Shown: positions 43,301 to 51,357 of the stretch, in pieces
Layout: every line of letters begins with the position of its first letter
Numbering within the stretch: position 1 is the stretch's first letter
Assembly (NCBI GenBank): GCA_024404815.1
Contig: JAKSPL010000003.1
Location: 1 to 64,000, forward strand
Source: Oscillospiraceae bacterium
GTDB lineage: Bacteria > Bacillota > Clostridia > Oscillospirales > Ruminococcaceae
Direction: 5' to 3'
Length of the DNA stretch: 64,000 nucleotides
The notes under the pieces: model-generated
Database searches by the model: none
What the model was told of the DNA's origin: nothing
Seen by the model: only the letters and a program-made list of their open reading frames with translations
Position numbers and translations under genes: made by a program

Positions 43301-43980
43301 CAAGATTCGATGAGATTGCAAAGAAAACTTTCTATGGTGAAGACTCTTCGACTGTAAGCAAAATGGTTGATGCAAATGTAGAAAGAATCAAATTGGCAGT
43401 CGCGGCTTCCAGCACACGTTGGGATAAGCATGATCTGGATGAATATGCAATCAACTTCCTGAAAGGTTTCTTTGAAAAGCGTTATAATCCTGCAATGGAA
43501 AGCCTTGACTATCTGCTGGGCTACAAGGAAGTCCCGAAAGACGATCTGATTACAAACAAGGACAACTGGAAAGCAAATAACTATGACGGCGGTGATTCTG
43601 CAATGCAGAAGACATCGGCAACTGAATTTACGATTGAAGTCAAGAATTGCGGTTCCAATTATTATTCGGTTCAGCCGGCGTATAGCGGTTTGAAGCTTTT
43701 CAGCGGTTACCAGTATGAACTGACTTACGATATTTCCTGCAATACCAACGGAAAACTGAAAGTCAATGTTATGCAGGACTATGATCCGTGGATAGAATTC
43801 TATGCAGCCGTTGAAGAACCGACTCCGTCCAATCCTGTACAGTGCAAGACAACGTTCAATATGACGGAAGGATGCGGCAACGCACGCATCAGCTTTGATA
43901 TCGGTAACGGCTACAACAAGGGTACTTACACAATTTCCAATATCCAACTGCATTGCGTTGGAAAGATTCCAACCGAATAA
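40372..43980 (+). CDS. Large secreted CotH-kinase protein with lamin-tail, chitobiase-like and CBM-like domains
   Basis: A protein of 1202 residues: signal peptide (1-31), N-terminal beta domains (about 35-320), lamin-tail domain (about 345-480, LVINEVCSVNTSCLKD...NYPDWLELYNG), chitobiase C-terminal-like domain (about 490-620, VYYTLDGSDPTTS), CotH domain (about 630-1040) with SGNATRSYRQKSMNLYA, LRNGGNDYGNARVRDD, FLDGEFWGYYSMQEK and FALYDTEFS, and a C-terminal CBM4/9-like beta-sandwich. No dockerin is present, so it is secreted freely or held by other contacts. LTD-CHB-CotH proteins are common in Clostridia; the kinase target is unknown. AAAGGATG precedes the ATG. Confidence 0.88.
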   Translation: MKHRMLAFAAAACLAFPSLPVGMLDEMKVYAASTNLPDISADYAEMLGANVVLNGGIGMTFYLKIGEKLNSVLDSAYMSFQIGDSKDAQIVPLKSLTPVTVNGSPCYAVSCQLVARQMNDRIHVKLVLDDKTESGEIEYSVSQYAQSILSDTTGSYTDITKNLVKAMLDYGSYTQVYFNYHASALPNGGTPLTTLPTAIPDTYNMDISGTIPEGLTHYGETLLLQTQTGMRQYFKVDEGHSIKEYTFKLKDESGKKPLEPKENGDLYYVEIPNIAAKNLGTKFTLTVTDENGSEYKAKICPLSYGVNSLGKGKDNLDNVVYALYGYYLAALDYVAESNQMMLDQNYKGLVINEVCSVNTSCLKDNAGNYPDWLELYNGSDHEIELDGIGISDDTDKPFSFTFPENTKIGKGAYLLVYCDSKDTEQFTTSFGLSSSGETLTLTHPEYGLIDTVTFETIDTDLSYARKPDGGTEWDIYHVTPGKSNNSAKSAVPAAAPEFSKSSRFYSGTQSLTLTVPTGCKVYYTLDGSDPTTSTSKIEYNNAISITDGTDRTNSLAACDDFWIGNKYSKEPFVPSKENVPKGTVIKAVAVPTDGSEPSKVVTNTYFVDKNDSFYNDMYVISLSSDPDNFIGEENGILVCGKNYYEKKDNPEYKDLPDYSKENPTNYNSDMECEVTMEVFKNQEPVYSGNVGLQVSGNATRSYRQKSMNLYARAKYGSTSIDYPFFAGLKSEAGEDITSFSKLTLRNGGNDYGNARVRDDIIQNLVADDTNYEEGNEVKVGTLAKCDTVVFLDGEFWGYYSMQEKLCETYVASHYGVKEKNVSIIKSGDEIPDKDGKTDLDSDGEKYMAYAAVASKADMTVAENYETFCNTVDIDSFIDYVAVEAYIANYDWSNELGTNNWFMWRSTKKDGEGYNDGKWRFALYDTEFSTNLYGDNDTRCCHNTDIFSYYSSCPDDTSLGRIFMNLLKNTEFRDRFYARFDEIAKKTFYGEDSSTVSKMVDANVERIKLAVAASSTRWDKHDLDEYAINFLKGFFEKRYNPAMESLDYLLGYKEVPKDDLITNKDNWKANNYDGGDSAMQKTSATEFTIEVKNCGSNYYSVQPAYSGLKLFSGYQYELTYDISCNTNGKLKVNVMQDYDPWIEFYAAVEEPTPSNPVQCKTTFNMTEGCGNARISFDIGNGYNKGTYTISNIQLHCVGKIPTE

Positions 43981-44003
43981 TTCTATTCTTCCTTTCTGAG
44001 CAT

Positions 44004-44092
44004 CAGCCCATCTGTACATCGCCGTGCAGATGGGCTGAATGCTGTCCATGCAACAAGAAATCCGAGTGCGTGAAACACTCGGATTTTTGTTT
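44004..44092. terminator. Convergent terminator pair
   Basis: Two hairpins lie between convergent genes: CAGCCCATCTG/CAGATGGGCTG (44004-44037) and AAATCCGAGTG/CACTCGGATTT (44058-44086), the second with a plus-strand TTTTTG tail and T-rich sequence on the other strand too. Confidence 0.8.
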
Positions 44093-46794
44093 TATGCGGA
44101 ATTACGCTTTTCGTTGATACGGTCGATCTCTTCCTGAATGATTTGCTGGAAGGTCGTGTCGTCCAGTTCGGCAGTTTGAGCAGCTGCGGTCGATTCGTCC
44201 GCAAATGCATCGAATTGTTCTTGCTTGTTGGCGAGCAGCTCAAGAATTTTCTCCTCGATAGTGTCCTCACAGAGCAGCCGATAGACCAGCACATTTCGTG
44301 TTTGTCCCATACGGTAGGCACGCGATACCGCCTGATGTTCAATGGACGGTTTGAACTGCGGCTCGCAAAGTATGACTACACTTGCCGCCTGAATGTTGAG
44401 TCCCGTACCGCCTGCCTGAATCTGTGCGGCGAGCACAGAACCTGCGGGCGCGTTCTCGAATTTGTCAATGATCTCCTGCCGTTTTGCAGGGGGTGTCGAG
44501 CCGTTGACAGGTTCAGAGCATTGTTCACCGAGCAGCTTGCAAATGGTTTCAATCGTATTGCGGAAAAACGAAAATACGATAATTTTCCGACCGTCCTCTT
44601 TCGCATCCGCAATCAGTTCCAACAGACGGTTCGCCTTTGCAGATTGTGTCAGATCGGGTGCATTCCATGACATTTGCCGTGCCTGCGGATATTGTTTTGC
44701 CAGAACGGCGTCTTCGTAGACTTTTTCCTCGTCAGGCAGCAGCGTACACCATTCCCTGTTCTCAATCAGTTCGGGCAGTTCCGTCAGGACATCCTCGCGT
44801 TTTCTGCGGTAGTAGACAGGTGCGATTTTCTCGCGGAACTGTGGTGCTGACGAAAGAAATGCGATTTCATGAATTTCAGATGCTAACTGCGGCTGTAAAA
44901 TCCGAATCAGGGAAATCATTTCGTCTACGTTGTTTTCGAGAGCCGTGCCGGTCATAAACAGCAGTCTTTCGGCGTGTTCACAGATACGTGCTGTGTTCTG
45001 AGTGCGCTTGGCGTTCTGGTTTTTGATGTAATGCGCTTCATCGACGATTACCATGCCGATTTTTTCATCGGGTTCGAATGTAAAGAGCGCAGTCGCTTCG
45101 TAAGTCGTCACCGCGACACCACCGCTTTTTTGCCATTGCAGCAGCGCATCCTCTTTGGCAGCACCGTGGATCTTCGTGACGGAAAGCTTGCTTTTGCTGC
45201 GGATCTCTCTGCACCAGTTTGCAAGGACACTTGCAGGACATACGACGAGAAAATGCGTAGCACCTGTGTTTTTCAGCGATACCATAGCGGCGATCGCCTG
45301 CACGGTTTTGCCCAGTCCCATTTCATCGCCGAGCAGAACACGTTCCTGGTGGAGGATATATTTCACGCCCAGTTCCTGATAGTGGCGGAGCTCACAGAGC
45401 AGTCCGTCGGGGAAAAATCCCTCGTCCTGAATTTCGCGTGCGAGGTCCTCGGGCAGTCCGTATCGGGTATCGCTGCCGCCGATCGCACCGGGAACAAGGG
45501 TTTCCAGCACATTGAAATACAGAATGGAGTTCTTTTCGAAATCCGCCCAGACAGCATCATCGTCAAGCGGCTGAAAATCGAGCATTTCCTGACAGATCTG
45601 CGAGACGGTCTGCGCGTATTCGCCATTGCACATCACAGAAAGATCCTCGTAGGCATTCAAAATCAGCCGTTTTTCATCGTATGCCAAGAACAGCCATTCG
45701 GCACAATTTTCGAGCTTTGCGAGCTGTGCTTCTGCGGTTTTGAAATTATGCGCGTGTGCCTGTTGATAGACTTCCAGCGTGTGCTGCTTGTCGGAGAGTG
45801 TGCGGTACGTGTGGATATTTTTGAGAAGCTGTGTGGATTCAGGCGTTCGGCTGTCGGCGTTCAGCTTGATTTTCGCGCTGCTGACGGTTTGTTCCGCACG
45901 GTTTTGCGCCAGCAGTTTGATTGCCGCTGCGGCAGTGTCGCTGATGCCGTTTGCGGAGGCAATTTGGCGTTCGGTTGCGGAATAAATATCCGCCATTGTT
46001 TCAAACCCGAAGTCGCGCAGCGTCTTGACGCGGAAACCGCCTTTGTCACGATTCAATTCCTCCACAGGAATCGTTTTGAGGATCTCGAGTACATCCGCCA
46101 TGACCATACGGTTAGCGGTTTCGCTGACCTGCTGCTGTTCGGATTGGATGCGAGCGGATGCTTTATCGGACAGCGCATCAAGAGCGCGTAGTTTGTCAAG
46201 CAGAGCAGTCACACATTCCGCCGTATCGGATTCCTTACAGACGGCAAAAAAAGTGTCACGGTAAGCAGAGGGCTCTGCGGAGAATTCGTCGAGTGCCGCA
46301 ATATCAGCCTGATATTTCACCGCATTGACTTCCGCTTCACATGACCAGATGGTCTGTGCATAGGAACCTGCAAGCAGTTCGGAAAGCGACTGGAATGCCG
46401 CATCTGCCTGCGCTTTTTTTGTATTGGAGGCGAACATCCACTTGACGCCGTTTGTGCCTGCGGCGACATCGTCCAGTTTGGCTGTAATATCAAATTCGTA
46501 CTGATATTTCAGCTGTCCGCAGCAGTCCGCGATCGGCTGAACCGTTTTGGAACGCACCAGCGCAAGCATCAGGGTATGAAACTGCTGGGGAATCGGTTCA
46601 GAGGGCGCATCTGCCTGAATATCGCCGTTCACCCATTCGGAAAATGCGCGTTTCCCAAGCAGCAGTTTTCCTTCATTTTGCAGAGCATTCGTGCAGGTAT
46701 CACGATATGCGAGAATATCTGTGTAAGTTTTTCGGAGCTGTTGGTGGTCAGCAATCAGTTTTTTTGCTTCTTTGCCGGAAAATGACCGTGCCAT
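44092..46794 (-). CDS. SNF2-family helicase (RapA/SWI2-like)
   Basis: A protein of 900 residues. An N-terminal region of about 390 residues is mainly helical and contains a helix-hairpin-helix-like element (GFETMADIYSATERQI...ANGISDTAAAAI). The SNF2 ATPase follows: LLGDEMGLGKTVQA (motif I), VTTYEA, IVDEAHYIKN (motif II), FMTGTALENN (motif III), IVFSFF, QAGGTGLNIQAA and SRAYRMGQ (motif VI). These proteins remodel DNA-protein complexes. The start at 46794 has AAAGGAGTCTACGC. It stands alone, with no restriction, DISARM-like or phage-defence partner beside it, so defence is not implied. Confidence 0.92.
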   Translation of the reverse strand: MARSFSGKEAKKLIADHQQLRKTYTDILAYRDTCTNALQNEGKLLLGKRAFSEWVNGDIQADAPSEPIPQQFHTLMLALVRSKTVQPIADCCGQLKYQYEFDITAKLDDVAAGTNGVKWMFASNTKKAQADAAFQSLSELLAGSYAQTIWSCEAEVNAVKYQADIAALDEFSAEPSAYRDTFFAVCKESDTAECVTALLDKLRALDALSDKASARIQSEQQQVSETANRMVMADVLEILKTIPVEELNRDKGGFRVKTLRDFGFETMADIYSATERQIASANGISDTAAAAIKLLAQNRAEQTVSSAKIKLNADSRTPESTQLLKNIHTYRTLSDKQHTLEVYQQAHAHNFKTAEAQLAKLENCAEWLFLAYDEKRLILNAYEDLSVMCNGEYAQTVSQICQEMLDFQPLDDDAVWADFEKNSILYFNVLETLVPGAIGGSDTRYGLPEDLAREIQDEGFFPDGLLCELRHYQELGVKYILHQERVLLGDEMGLGKTVQAIAAMVSLKNTGATHFLVVCPASVLANWCREIRSKSKLSVTKIHGAAKEDALLQWQKSGGVAVTTYEATALFTFEPDEKIGMVIVDEAHYIKNQNAKRTQNTARICEHAERLLFMTGTALENNVDEMISLIRILQPQLASEIHEIAFLSSAPQFREKIAPVYYRRKREDVLTELPELIENREWCTLLPDEEKVYEDAVLAKQYPQARQMSWNAPDLTQSAKANRLLELIADAKEDGRKIIVFSFFRNTIETICKLLGEQCSEPVNGSTPPAKRQEIIDKFENAPAGSVLAAQIQAGGTGLNIQAASVVILCEPQFKPSIEHQAVSRAYRMGQTRNVLVYRLLCEDTIEEKILELLANKQEQFDAFADESTAAAQTAELDDTTFQQIIQEEIDRINEKRNSA

Positions 46795-46823
46795 GCGTAG
46801 ACTCCTTTCCATGTAATGATTTT

Positions 46824-46853
46824 ATTATACAATATTCGCGACTGAAAAGTCAA
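46824..46853 (-). promoter_or_regulatory. Promoter of SNF2 gene
   Basis: Minus strand TTGACT (46848-46853) and TATAAT (46824-46829), 18-base spacer. Confidence 0.72.
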
Positions 46854-46948
46854 GCGATTCCGAAAAAAGCGCAGGAATCGGCTTGCAAAACGACATGGAA
46901 ATATGCTATAATCGAATCGGAAAAATTTTTGCGGAAAATTTGCGGATT

Positions 46949-46977
46949 ACCCCGATTATTCGCATTGTTGTCCGTAA
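46949..46977 (+). promoter_or_regulatory. Candidate SigI-dependent promoter of sigI-rsgI
   Basis: ACCCC (46949-46953), 18 bases, CCGTAA (46972-46977), preceded at a fixed distance by AAAAATTT. SigI promoters are known for a C-rich -35 and a CGWA-type -10; CGTA fits. The same arrangement occurs at 48899-48927. ATG follows 26 bases later. Confidence 0.65.
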
Positions 46978-47003
46978 ACTATATTTAATAAGGGGGGGAG
47001 ATA

Positions 47004-47732
47004 ATGGATTCGACGGCACATGAGATCGTGGAACAGGTCTATCAGGCAAAAAATGACAGCCGTGCCGCTGACGAACTGATTGCGGCGTATATGCCGTTTA
47101 TCAAGTCCGAAACGGCAAAATTCCTGAAACGTCCGCCGGAAGCGGAGGACGATGAACTGAGTATTGCGATGTTCGCGTTTTATGAATCCATTTGTAAATA
47201 TTCCAAGCGGCGCGGTTCGTTTTTGAGCTTTGCAGCCTTGCAGATCAAGAACCGACTGATCGACAACTACCGCAGAGAAAGCCGCAACAAAGGACATATT
47301 TCACTTGACACAACAACCAATGAGGATGAAGACACGGAATTGATGGACACCATTCAGGACCCGAAGAATGCGTTTGAAAGCAACGAGCTTCGGGATGCTA
47401 CTAGAGCAGAAATTTCCGAATTGTCCACAGAAATGGAAACCTTTGGTGTTTCGATGCAGGAGGTCACAGAGGATTCGCCGCGGCAGCAGCGCACGCTGGA
47501 AATCTGTCGGAAAGCGGTGTCCTATGCGAAAGGAAATCCTGAAATACTATCGGAATTTATGCGGACAAAGCGTGTACCGCTCGCAAAAATCGCAAAAGGC
47601 GCGGCGGTCGAACGAAAACCGCTCGAACGGCATCGGCGATATCTGGTCGCTGTCCTGTTGATCTGTGCAAAACCATATGAAATTTTGTGGCAGCATATCG
47701 TACAAGTATTTGAGAGAGGAGGAGAATCATGA
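47004..47732 (+). CDS. sigI: RNA polymerase sigma factor SigI
   Basis: A protein of 242 residues with a SigI-type region 2 (ELIAAYMPFIKSETAKFLKR... then DELSIAMFAFYESICKYSKRRGSFLSFAALQIKNRLIDNYRRE in segments) and a divergent C-terminal domain (EILSEFMRTKRVPLAKIAKG) in place of a standard region 4. SigI factors respond to heat in Bacillus and to polysaccharides in cellulosome producers. A run of G (AAGGGGGGGAG) precedes the ATG. It overlaps rsgI by ATGA. Confidence 0.92.
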   Translation: MDSTAHEIVEQVYQAKNDSRAADELIAAYMPFIKSETAKFLKRPPEAEDDELSIAMFAFYESICKYSKRRGSFLSFAALQIKNRLIDNYRRESRNKGHISLDTTTNEDEDTELMDTIQDPKNAFESNELRDATRAEISELSTEMETFGVSMQEVTEDSPRQQRTLEICRKAVSYAKGNPEILSEFMRTKRVPLAKIAKGAAVERKPLERHRRYLVAVLLICAKPYEILWQHIVQVFERGGES

Positions 47733-48895
47733 GCTATATTGTGATGGAATGTCATCCTGCCTACGTGATTCTGATGGATGAGGCTTCCAATTTTGTGAAA
47801 GCGGCGAATCTGCACTATTCCGTTGGACAGACCGTAACGGATCCGATTCTGATGGAACCGACTGCGGAGAAAGCAAAACCGAATATCCGCGTGATTATCG
47901 GGACGATCGCCGCAGCAGCAGCCTGTCTTGCGATCGCATCTGTCGGTGGGTATCAGTACTATGCAAAGAATCTGAAAACGGAATCTGTGGTCATGATCTC
48001 GACGGAAGCCCAGTTTAAGATGGGCGTCAACCATAAAGGTGAAGTGGTCTATATTGAGAGTGAGGATGCATACGGCTCGGAGATTCTCAAAACGTATGAC
48101 GGCAAGGGAAAGGACAGTATGACTGTCGCAAACGAATTGCTGGAAATCGAAAAAGCGCATGGATATCTGGACGAAGGAGATACATTTGATATGTATATCT
48201 CCGCAGATGATGCAGAAAGCTATGACACATTGAAATCGGATTTCGAAAAGGAAATATCCGAGTTGAATCTCAATGTTCATGTACAGACGCTGGACGCATA
48301 CGATTCTGCGGACGGACACAAGCCGCCGAAGGCAGGGGACGGGAAACCCCAGCCGCCAAAAGCAGATGACAGGCCTGTTTCTGATGCGGATAAACCTGCA
48401 CCGCACGAAAACGATGCGCATGATCCGTCAGTACAACCGCCGACCGTTCATGATACCCCCAAGCATACCGAGGGCAATGAACTGCCGCAGCCGAAGTCGG
48501 ACGATGTACCTGCATTGCCGCCGTCTGAGGAAGATTTGCCGCAGCCGAAGGAGAATGATGATGTGCCTGTGGCTGAACCGCCAGCTCAGCCAATAGAGCC
48601 GCCTGTAAAACCTGAAAAGCAGGAAGCGGAACCGAATGCCCCTGTGGAGAAATCCGAAGAGGGCGAAGAAATCGTTCCGCCGCTGCCTGTACATCCGCCC
48701 AAAGCAGAGAAGCCGCAGCCCATCGAACCGCCGATCCTGCCTGTTCCCGAACAGGAAACAGAAAATCTGATGCTTCCGCAGCCACAGAATGCTGTAATGG
48801 AAAACGAAGCAGATATGGAGATTTTGGAGGTTTCTGCGGCGGAGGAAATGACAGAAGAACCACAAATCGAAAAAATTTCCGAAAAAATTTTCTGA
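47729..48895 (+). CDS. rsgI: RsgI-type anti-sigma factor with Pro-rich ectodomain
   Basis: A protein of 388 residues: N-terminal RsgI anti-sigma domain (about 1-45; YIVMECHPAYVILMDEASNF), one membrane helix (about 54-72), a small periplasmic-type domain (about 85-185) as in other RsgI proteins, and a Pro/Glu/Asp-rich tail of about 200 residues (QPPKADDRP, PQPKSDDVPALPPSEED). In Clostridium thermocellum RsgI ectodomains carry CBMs or GHs that sense substrate; none is visible here, and the tail instead looks like a wall-spanning or protein-binding linker. It is translated with sigI and probably holds SigI inactive. Confidence 0.9.
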   Translation: MSYIVMECHPAYVILMDEASNFVKAANLHYSVGQTVTDPILMEPTAEKAKPNIRVIIGTIAAAAACLAIASVGGYQYYAKNLKTESVVMISTEAQFKMGVNHKGEVVYIESEDAYGSEILKTYDGKGKDSMTVANELLEIEKAHGYLDEGDTFDMYISADDAESYDTLKSDFEKEISELNLNVHVQTLDAYDSADGHKPPKAGDGKPQPPKADDRPVSDADKPAPHENDAHDPSVQPPTVHDTPKHTEGNELPQPKSDDVPALPPSEEDLPQPKENDDVPVAEPPAQPIEPPVKPEKQEAEPNAPVEKSEEGEEIVPPLPVHPPKAEKPQPIEPPILPVPEQETENLMLPQPQNAVMENEADMEILEVSAAEEMTEEPQIEKISEKIF

Positions 48896-48898
48896 GAT

Positions 48899-48927
48899 AC
48901 CCCACTTTTCGGTAGGACGTTCCGTAA
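48899..48927 (+). promoter_or_regulatory. Candidate SigI-dependent promoter of Pro/Glu-rich protein gene
   Basis: ACCCC (48899-48903), 18 bases, CCGTAA (48922-48927), with AAAAATTT located as far upstream as at 46949-46977. It starts 4 bases after the rsgI stop. Confidence 0.65.
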
Positions 48928-48947
48928 CCTGTAATTAGAAACCCCAA

Positions 48948-49024
48948 AACACAGCACAAAGCAAGCCGCTTCAGCTTGCCATTGCCAAGCGGCATCTCCC
49001 TTCCCTAATGCTTTGTGCCGTGTT
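48948..49024 (+). promoter_or_regulatory. Structured 5' leader
   Basis: AACACAGCACAAAGCA (48948-48963) pairs with TGCTTTGTGCCGTGTT (49009-49024), enclosing GCCGCTT/AAGCGGC (48965-71/48987-93). The leader of the Pro/Glu-rich protein gene therefore contains a stable branched fold 78 bases before the start codon. It could stabilise mRNA or be regulatory. Confidence 0.65.
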
Positions 49025-49101
49025 CCCTATCCCCCAGTTCATTTTGCTCCAATAGGAGTGGAATAGAAAAAACAAAATTTGAAACAAGGAGCGTTTTACC
49101 A

Positions 49102-50109
49102 ATGAAAAGCAAGAAGATCCTTTCCGCACTCGCTGCTCTTGCTGTCCTGACCGGTACGACCGGTGTTTGCGTATTCGCAAATAACCTGTCTGACGCAAAG
49201 GAAGAGAGCGACACCGCAATCGTAACGACCACCGATGAAGCTGCTGAAGAAGAAGCTGCTGAGGAAGAAGTCATCGAAGAAGTTGTTGAAGAAACAACGG
49301 AAGACGATACTGCTACCGAAGAGACTGCTGATGCAGAAGAAGCTGGTGACGTTGCTGCTGAAACCGAAGAAAAGGTTGAACCGAAGAAGCACATCGGCGT
49401 CAAGGAAATGGTCAAGAAGGATTTTGACCTCGAAGCACTCGATTTTGTTGATGATGATGCAAAAGACGAATGGTTCGATTTCTGCGAGAACGATTTCCTC
49501 GTAGAGCCGAAAAAGCCGGAAGCACCTGTCGTTGACGATGCTGAGAAGCCGGAACCCCCTGTAGCATCTGCTGAGGACGACGCTGAAAAGCCGGTGCCTC
49601 CTGTAGCACCTGCTGAGGATGATGCTGAGAAGCCGGAGCCGCCCGTTGTTGACGATGCCAACAAGCCTGAGCCTCCTGCAAAGCCGGTTGACGTTAAGGA
49701 ACTGGTAAAAGCAACATTTGATTTTGAGAACAAGACTTTCGTTGATGATGATGCAAAGGCAGCTTGGTTTGATTTCGTAATCAACACCATGATGGCTGAG
49801 CCTGCTGCACCGATCGCTCCTGCTGATGACGAAAAGCCGCAGCCGCCCGTCGTCGACGACACCAATAAGCCGGAACCGCCTGCTGGCCCTGCTGATGGCG
49901 AAAAGCCGCAGCCGCCCGTCGTTGACGATTCCAACAAGCCGGAGCCGCCTGCAGCACCTGCAGAGCTGGTAAAGCCGGAACCGCCTGTTGCTCCTGAGGA
50001 TGCACCGATTCCTCCGCATCTGAGAGCACAGATGGAAAAAGAAGCTGCTGCTGAAGAAGAAGCAGCTTCTGATGAAACTGTTGATACCGAAGCAAGCGAG
50101 GAAGAATAA
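49102..50109 (+). CDS. Secreted acidic Pro/Glu-rich protein with two short repeat domains
   Basis: A protein of 335 residues: signal peptide (1-26), an acidic Glu/Asp/Thr stretch, two copies of a 40-residue unit (VKEMVKKDFDLEALDFVDDD then AKDEWFDF; VKELVKATFDFENKTFVDDD then AKAAWFDF), each followed by Pro-rich repeats of the form (E/D)KPxPPVVDD(A/T/S)NKPEPP, and an acidic C-terminus. It shares Pro-rich composition with the RsgI ectodomain encoded just upstream and has a SigI-like promoter. It may be a secreted ligand or wall component tied to the SigI system. I know no family for the 40-residue unit. AAGGAG lies about 11 bases before the ATG. Confidence 0.85.
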   Translation: MKSKKILSALAALAVLTGTTGVCVFANNLSDAKEESDTAIVTTTDEAAEEEAAEEEVIEEVVEETTEDDTATEETADAEEAGDVAAETEEKVEPKKHIGVKEMVKKDFDLEALDFVDDDAKDEWFDFCENDFLVEPKKPEAPVVDDAEKPEPPVASAEDDAEKPVPPVAPAEDDAEKPEPPVVDDANKPEPPAKPVDVKELVKATFDFENKTFVDDDAKAAWFDFVINTMMAEPAAPIAPADDEKPQPPVVDDTNKPEPPAGPADGEKPQPPVVDDSNKPEPPAAPAELVKPEPPVAPEDAPIPPHLRAQMEKEAAAEEEAASDETVDTEASEEE

Positions 50110-50184
50110 TCTCTCTCATTGCATTCGTGTACTCTTCCCTTACCCCTGAAACCCTTTTCCTGAACTCTCATGATTTGATTTCCA

Positions 50185-50230
50185 AAAAAGCGCCTCTGTC
50201 AGACAACAGTTTGACAGAGGCATATTTTTA
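50185..50230 (+). terminator. Terminator after Pro/Glu-rich gene
   Basis: GCCTCTGTCA pairs with TGACAGAGGC, then ATATTTTTAT. Confidence 0.9.
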
Positions 50231-50235
50231 TATTG

Positions 50236-50275
50236 AAAACGGCTGTGCATCACAAATTGTGATACACAGCCGTTT
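50236..50275 (-). terminator. Terminator of TPR-like gene
   Basis: AAACGGCTGTG-ATCACAA pairs with TTGTGAT-CACAGCCGTTT; the minus-strand side continues into T-rich sequence. Confidence 0.75.
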
Positions 50276-50282
50276 GTTCATC

Positions 50283-50948
50283 TTACAGTTCTGCAAAACG
50301 CTTTGCTTTCTCGAGTAATTTCAGAAAATAGTCTTTTTCCCAGACATTCTTGTAGTCGTTATACGCTTCGATCTGCTGACGGATGGGTTCGACCTGTGCA
50401 TCTGCCTCAGGACTTTTAGCCGCATAGAGAATGTTCAGCTTGGAAATCGGACTCATCAGACCTGTCCGATCATATTTGGCATTTGCAGCCTGCTCCAGCT
50501 GATAATAGTAATTTGCAATATCAGAATAACCGCAGGCAGATGAGAGCGTCGCAACGCAGTCATAGAATGCACCGCAGAATCTTGCGCGTCCCGGAGAACC
50601 CCAGTAGATGTTGAGATATTTTTGTTCACGCTTCAGGATGCTGATGGCTTCGTCTTTGCGTTTGGTGAGCATGAGGTAGTTCATCAATACATAGTAGTAC
50701 ATACCTTTTTCGTCATCGTCAGACATGAATCCGATATGAATGCTGTCCAGAATTTCGCCCGCTTTATCAAATTGGTCGATTGCGAGATACATGTCGGCAA
50801 TCAGACACTTGTCAAATGTTTTCGGCTTCGGATGGAGTGCGTGATACGCTTCAACATACTCAGGGCATAATCCTTTTTCCGTATAGATTTTCTGCACTTC
50901 TTCGCTCGTACCTGCGAGTTTATACAGTACTTTTTGCAGCAGTCCCAT
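50283..50948 (-). CDS. TPR-like helical protein, unknown
   Basis: A protein of 221 residues starting MGLLQKVLYKLAGTSEEVQK, all helical, with TPR-like pairs such as CLIADMYLAIDQFDKAGEIL and YYVLMNYLMLTKRKDEAISIL. It has no signal peptide and is cytoplasmic. TPR proteins mediate protein contacts; the partner is unknown. The ATG at 50948 has AAAGGATGCGATACC. It has its own promoter and terminator. Confidence 0.8.
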   Translation of the reverse strand: MGLLQKVLYKLAGTSEEVQKIYTEKGLCPEYVEAYHALHPKPKTFDKCLIADMYLAIDQFDKAGEILDSIHIGFMSDDDEKGMYYYVLMNYLMLTKRKDEAISILKREQKYLNIYWGSPGRARFCGAFYDCVATLSSACGYSDIANYYYQLEQAANAKYDRTGLMSPISKLNILYAAKSPEADAQVEPIRQQIEAYNDYKNVWEKDYFLKLLEKAKRFAEL

Positions 50949-50982
50949 GGTATCGCATCCTTTCTTTGCGGTTTGTAAGCAT

Positions 50983-51011
50983 ATTATACCATAATACTGT
51001 AAAAAAGTCAA
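50983..51011 (-). promoter_or_regulatory. Promoter of TPR-like gene
   Basis: Minus strand TTGACT (51006-51011) and TATAAT (50983-50988), 17-base spacer. Confidence 0.85.
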
Positions 51012-51045
51012 TAGAATCTGCCTTTCCGAGGGAAACAAACATGCA

Positions 51046-51085
51046 GAAACCCCCTCTGCCGCAACAAAGGACAGAGGGGGCTTTT
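51046..51085 (-). terminator. Terminator of TM2 gene
   Basis: CCCCCTCTG pairs with CAGAGGGGG directly after the TM2 stop; short T runs on both sides. Confidence 0.85.
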
Positions 51086-51093
51086 GTCAGGGA

Positions 51094-51291
51094 TTATGCA
51101 CCCCAGACCATACCGTCTTTGTCAGTAAACTTGCCCATGATGACACGAATCAGGTCTACCAGCCAGCCGATACCGAACAAGCCGAATGTCAGCAGCCAGA
51201 GAATGCCTGTACCGATTCTGCCTGTCATAAATCTGTGGACGCCAAGACCGCCCAGGAACCAAGTGATAAGAATTGCGCCTGCTTTGCTCAT
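51094..51291 (-). CDS. TM2-domain membrane protein
   Basis: A protein of 65 residues with two membrane helices and the TM2 pattern GGLGVHRFMTGRIGTGILWL, then GIGWLVDLIRV. TM2 proteins are short membrane proteins of unknown role, often encoded next to stress genes. GGAGGACTACTACT precedes the ATG. It is monocistronic. Confidence 0.93.
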   Translation of the reverse strand: MSKAGAILITWFLGGLGVHRFMTGRIGTGILWLLTFGLFGIGWLVDLIRVIMGKFTDKDGMVWGA

Positions 51292-51357
51292 AGTAGTAGT
51301 CCTCCATAATCATATGTTTTGAATTGTATTTTCGGGTTGTACACCCCCGATGATGTT

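Noticed and set aside
41668..44049. A 793-codon open frame on the minus strand opposite the CotH gene
   Set aside because: The plus strand has recognised domains over the whole length; the opposite frame has no ribosome site or family and is a codon-bias shadow.
44092..46794. Anti-phage defence system around the SNF2 helicase
   Set aside because: No methylase, nuclease, PLD or DUF partner genes flank it; both neighbours have their own terminators or promoters.
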